From Xylophilus sp. GW821-FHT01B05 (lineage in GTDB: Bacteria > Pseudomonadota > Gammaproteobacteria > Burkholderiales > Burkholderiaceae_C), in contig CP152408.1 in NCBI GenBank assembly GCA_038961845.1, positions 1,240,001-1,304,000 of the forward strand: a DNA stretch of 64,000 nucleotides. Reading direction: 5' to 3'. The translations under genes were made by a program, and so were the position numbers. Numbering within the stretch: the first letter of the stretch is position 1; each line of letters opens with the position of its first letter. The notes under the pieces are model-generated. The model was not told the origin of the DNA and ran no database searches. It saw only the letters and a list, made by a program, of their open reading frames with translations. Shown one piece after another: positions 62,925-64,000 of the stretch.

Positions 62925-64000
62925 ATGACCGACATCGCCCCGCCCCCCACCGTCTTCAACTTCGCCGGCCACCTGCTGGCGCTCAACGCCGCGCGCGGCG
63001 CCAAGGCTGCCTATATCGACGACCACAGCACGCTCAGCTACGGCCAACTGGACGAGCGCGTGCGCCGCATGGCCGCCGCGCTGCGTGCGCTGGGCCTGCA
63101 GCGCGAAGACCGCGTGCTGCTGCTGATGCACGACTGCCACGACTGGCCGGTTGCCTTCCTGGGTGCGCTGCATGCGGGCGTGGTGCCGGTCGCCGTCAAC
63201 ACCTTGCTCACCGCAGCCGACTACGCCTACATGCTGACCGACAGCCGCGCCCGCGCGGCCCTGGTATCCGACGCCTTGCTGCCCGTGCTGCGCCAGGCCA
63301 TGGCGCTGCAGCCCAACGATCTGCGCCACTTGCTGGTATCGCGCCCGGCCGGTGAACTGCCCGAAGGCGCGCAGGCGCTCGACGCGCTGCTGGCAGCGCA
63401 AACACCCGCCACCGACGCGGCACGCACCCTGGCCGACGAGCCCGCCTTCTGGCTTTATTCATCGGGCTCCACCGGCCGGCCCAAGGGCACGGTGCACACG
63501 CACGGCAACCTGTACTGGACGGTGGAGCTGTACGCCAAGCCGGTGCTGGCCCTGCACGAGGGCGACACCGTGTTCTCTGCCGCCAAGCTGTTCTTTGCCT
63601 ACGGCCTGGGCAATGCGCTGAGCTTTCCGCTGTCGGTTGGCGCCACCACGCTGCTGATGGCCGGCCGGCCCACGCCCGAGGCCTGCTTCGAGCGCATGAC
63701 CACGCACCAGCCCACCGTGTTCTGCGGCGCGCCCACCGGCTACGTCGGCATGCTGGCCGCGCCCGGGCTGCCGGCGCGCAAGGCGGTGGCGCTGCGCATG
63801 TGCTCGTCTGCCGGCGAGGCGCTGCCGCGCGAGATTGGCGAGCGCTTCACCGCGCACTTTGGCTGCGAAATCATCGACGGCATAGGTTCCACCGAGATGC
63901 TGCACATCTTCCTGTCGAACCGGCCGGGCGACGTGCACTACGGCACCACCGGCCGCGCGGTCGATGGCTATGAGCTGGAGCTGCGCGGCGAAGACGGCCA
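62925..64000 (+). CDS. bclA: Benzoate-CoA ligase (3' end beyond window)
   Basis: The visible 358 codons encode the N-terminal two thirds of an AMP-binding ligase of the benzoate-CoA ligase family. They start MTDIAPPPTVFNFAGHLLALNAARGAKAAYIDD, include WLYSSGSTGRPKGTVHTH and KLFFAYGLGNALSFPLSVGATTLL, and IDGIGSTEMLHIFLSNRPG. BclA converts benzoate, CoA and ATP into benzoyl-CoA, the entry step of the box pathway. AAGGAA stands five bases before the ATG at 62925. It follows the other ligase by 9 bases. The frame is open at the window end. Confidence 0.93.
   Translation, partial: MTDIAPPPTVFNFAGHLLALNAARGAKAAYIDDHSTLSYGQLDERVRRMAAALRALGLQREDRVLLLMHDCHDWPVAFLGALHAGVVPVAVNTLLTAADYAYMLTDSRARAALVSDALLPVLRQAMALQPNDLRHLLVSRPAGELPEGAQALDALLAAQTPATDAARTLADEPAFWLYSSGSTGRPKGTVHTHGNLYWTVELYAKPVLALHEGDTVFSAAKLFFAYGLGNALSFPLSVGATTLLMAGRPTPEACFERMTTHQPTVFCGAPTGYVGMLAAPGLPARKAVALRMCSSAGEALPREIGERFTAHFGCEIIDGIGSTEMLHIFLSNRPGDVHYGTTGRAVDGYELELRGEDG

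Overview
The window is GC-rich, gene-dense chromosomal DNA of a betaproteobacterium, most likely a Comamonadaceae member (Acidovorax/Variovorax-like). The family is inferred from the aerobic benzoyl-CoA (box) pathway with a BoxR-type regulator, a lysine/alanine-rich histone H1-like protein, the pilS/pilR/ampD block and short intergenic repeats. I see no rRNA, tRNA, transposase, prophage or CRISPR array.

Layout. 0-5.8 kb (+): tail of an unknown gene, a TlpA-type thioredoxin, accB-accC, prmA, a zinc-ribbon/DUF3426 protein, a 164-bp near-palindromic element, and apt. 5.9-22.7 kb: a nucleotide/nucleoside scavenging region. One minus-strand operon encodes ExbD-TonB-TonB-dependent receptor-ExbB-PhoD phosphatase. 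A second encodes LacI regulator-BMP binding protein-ABC ATPase-two permeases-ribokinase-like kinase-nucleoside hydrolase-IPNS-like dioxygenase. A divergent 5'-nucleotidase follows. Related palindromes of the GCAAACGTTTGC type lie ahead of, or at the start of, all three units, suggesting one LacI-controlled regulon. 22.7-28.1 kb: histone H1-like protein and class Ia ribonucleotide reductase (nrdA-nrdB) preceded by two NrdR-like boxes 32 bp apart. 28.1-34.5 kb: ampD, pilR, pilS, a small metal-binding-like protein, a CcsA/HemX-like membrane protein and ffh. 34.6-43 kb: opgH without opgG, a GlrK/lipoprotein/GlrR-like two-component set, miaB and two small exported proteins of unknown role.

43.4-51.8 kb is the most unusual part. 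It is a plus-strand operon of eight genes, all for exported proteins. Two small proteins and one of about 1,215 residues carry N/S/G-rich repeats (GN-x-A-x-x-V / GG-x-A-x-x-NSV-x-I). A lipoprotein with a CsgG-like core, a Sel1-type protein, a second lipoprotein and an OmpA-family protein complete the set. I read it as a CsgG-dependent fibre or adhesin secretion system, distant from curli and the Caulobacter Hfa holdfast anchor. That reading is inference from sequence pattern.

52.1-64 kb: the box cluster for aerobic benzoate degradation. The minus strand carries boxR, boxC, boxB, boxA and an enoyl-CoA hydratase. The divergent plus strand carries a DUF4863 protein, boxD, a feruloyl-CoA-synthase-like ligase and a benzoate-CoA ligase that runs off the window. 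A TGCA-N6-TGCA dyad sits in the divergent promoter region.
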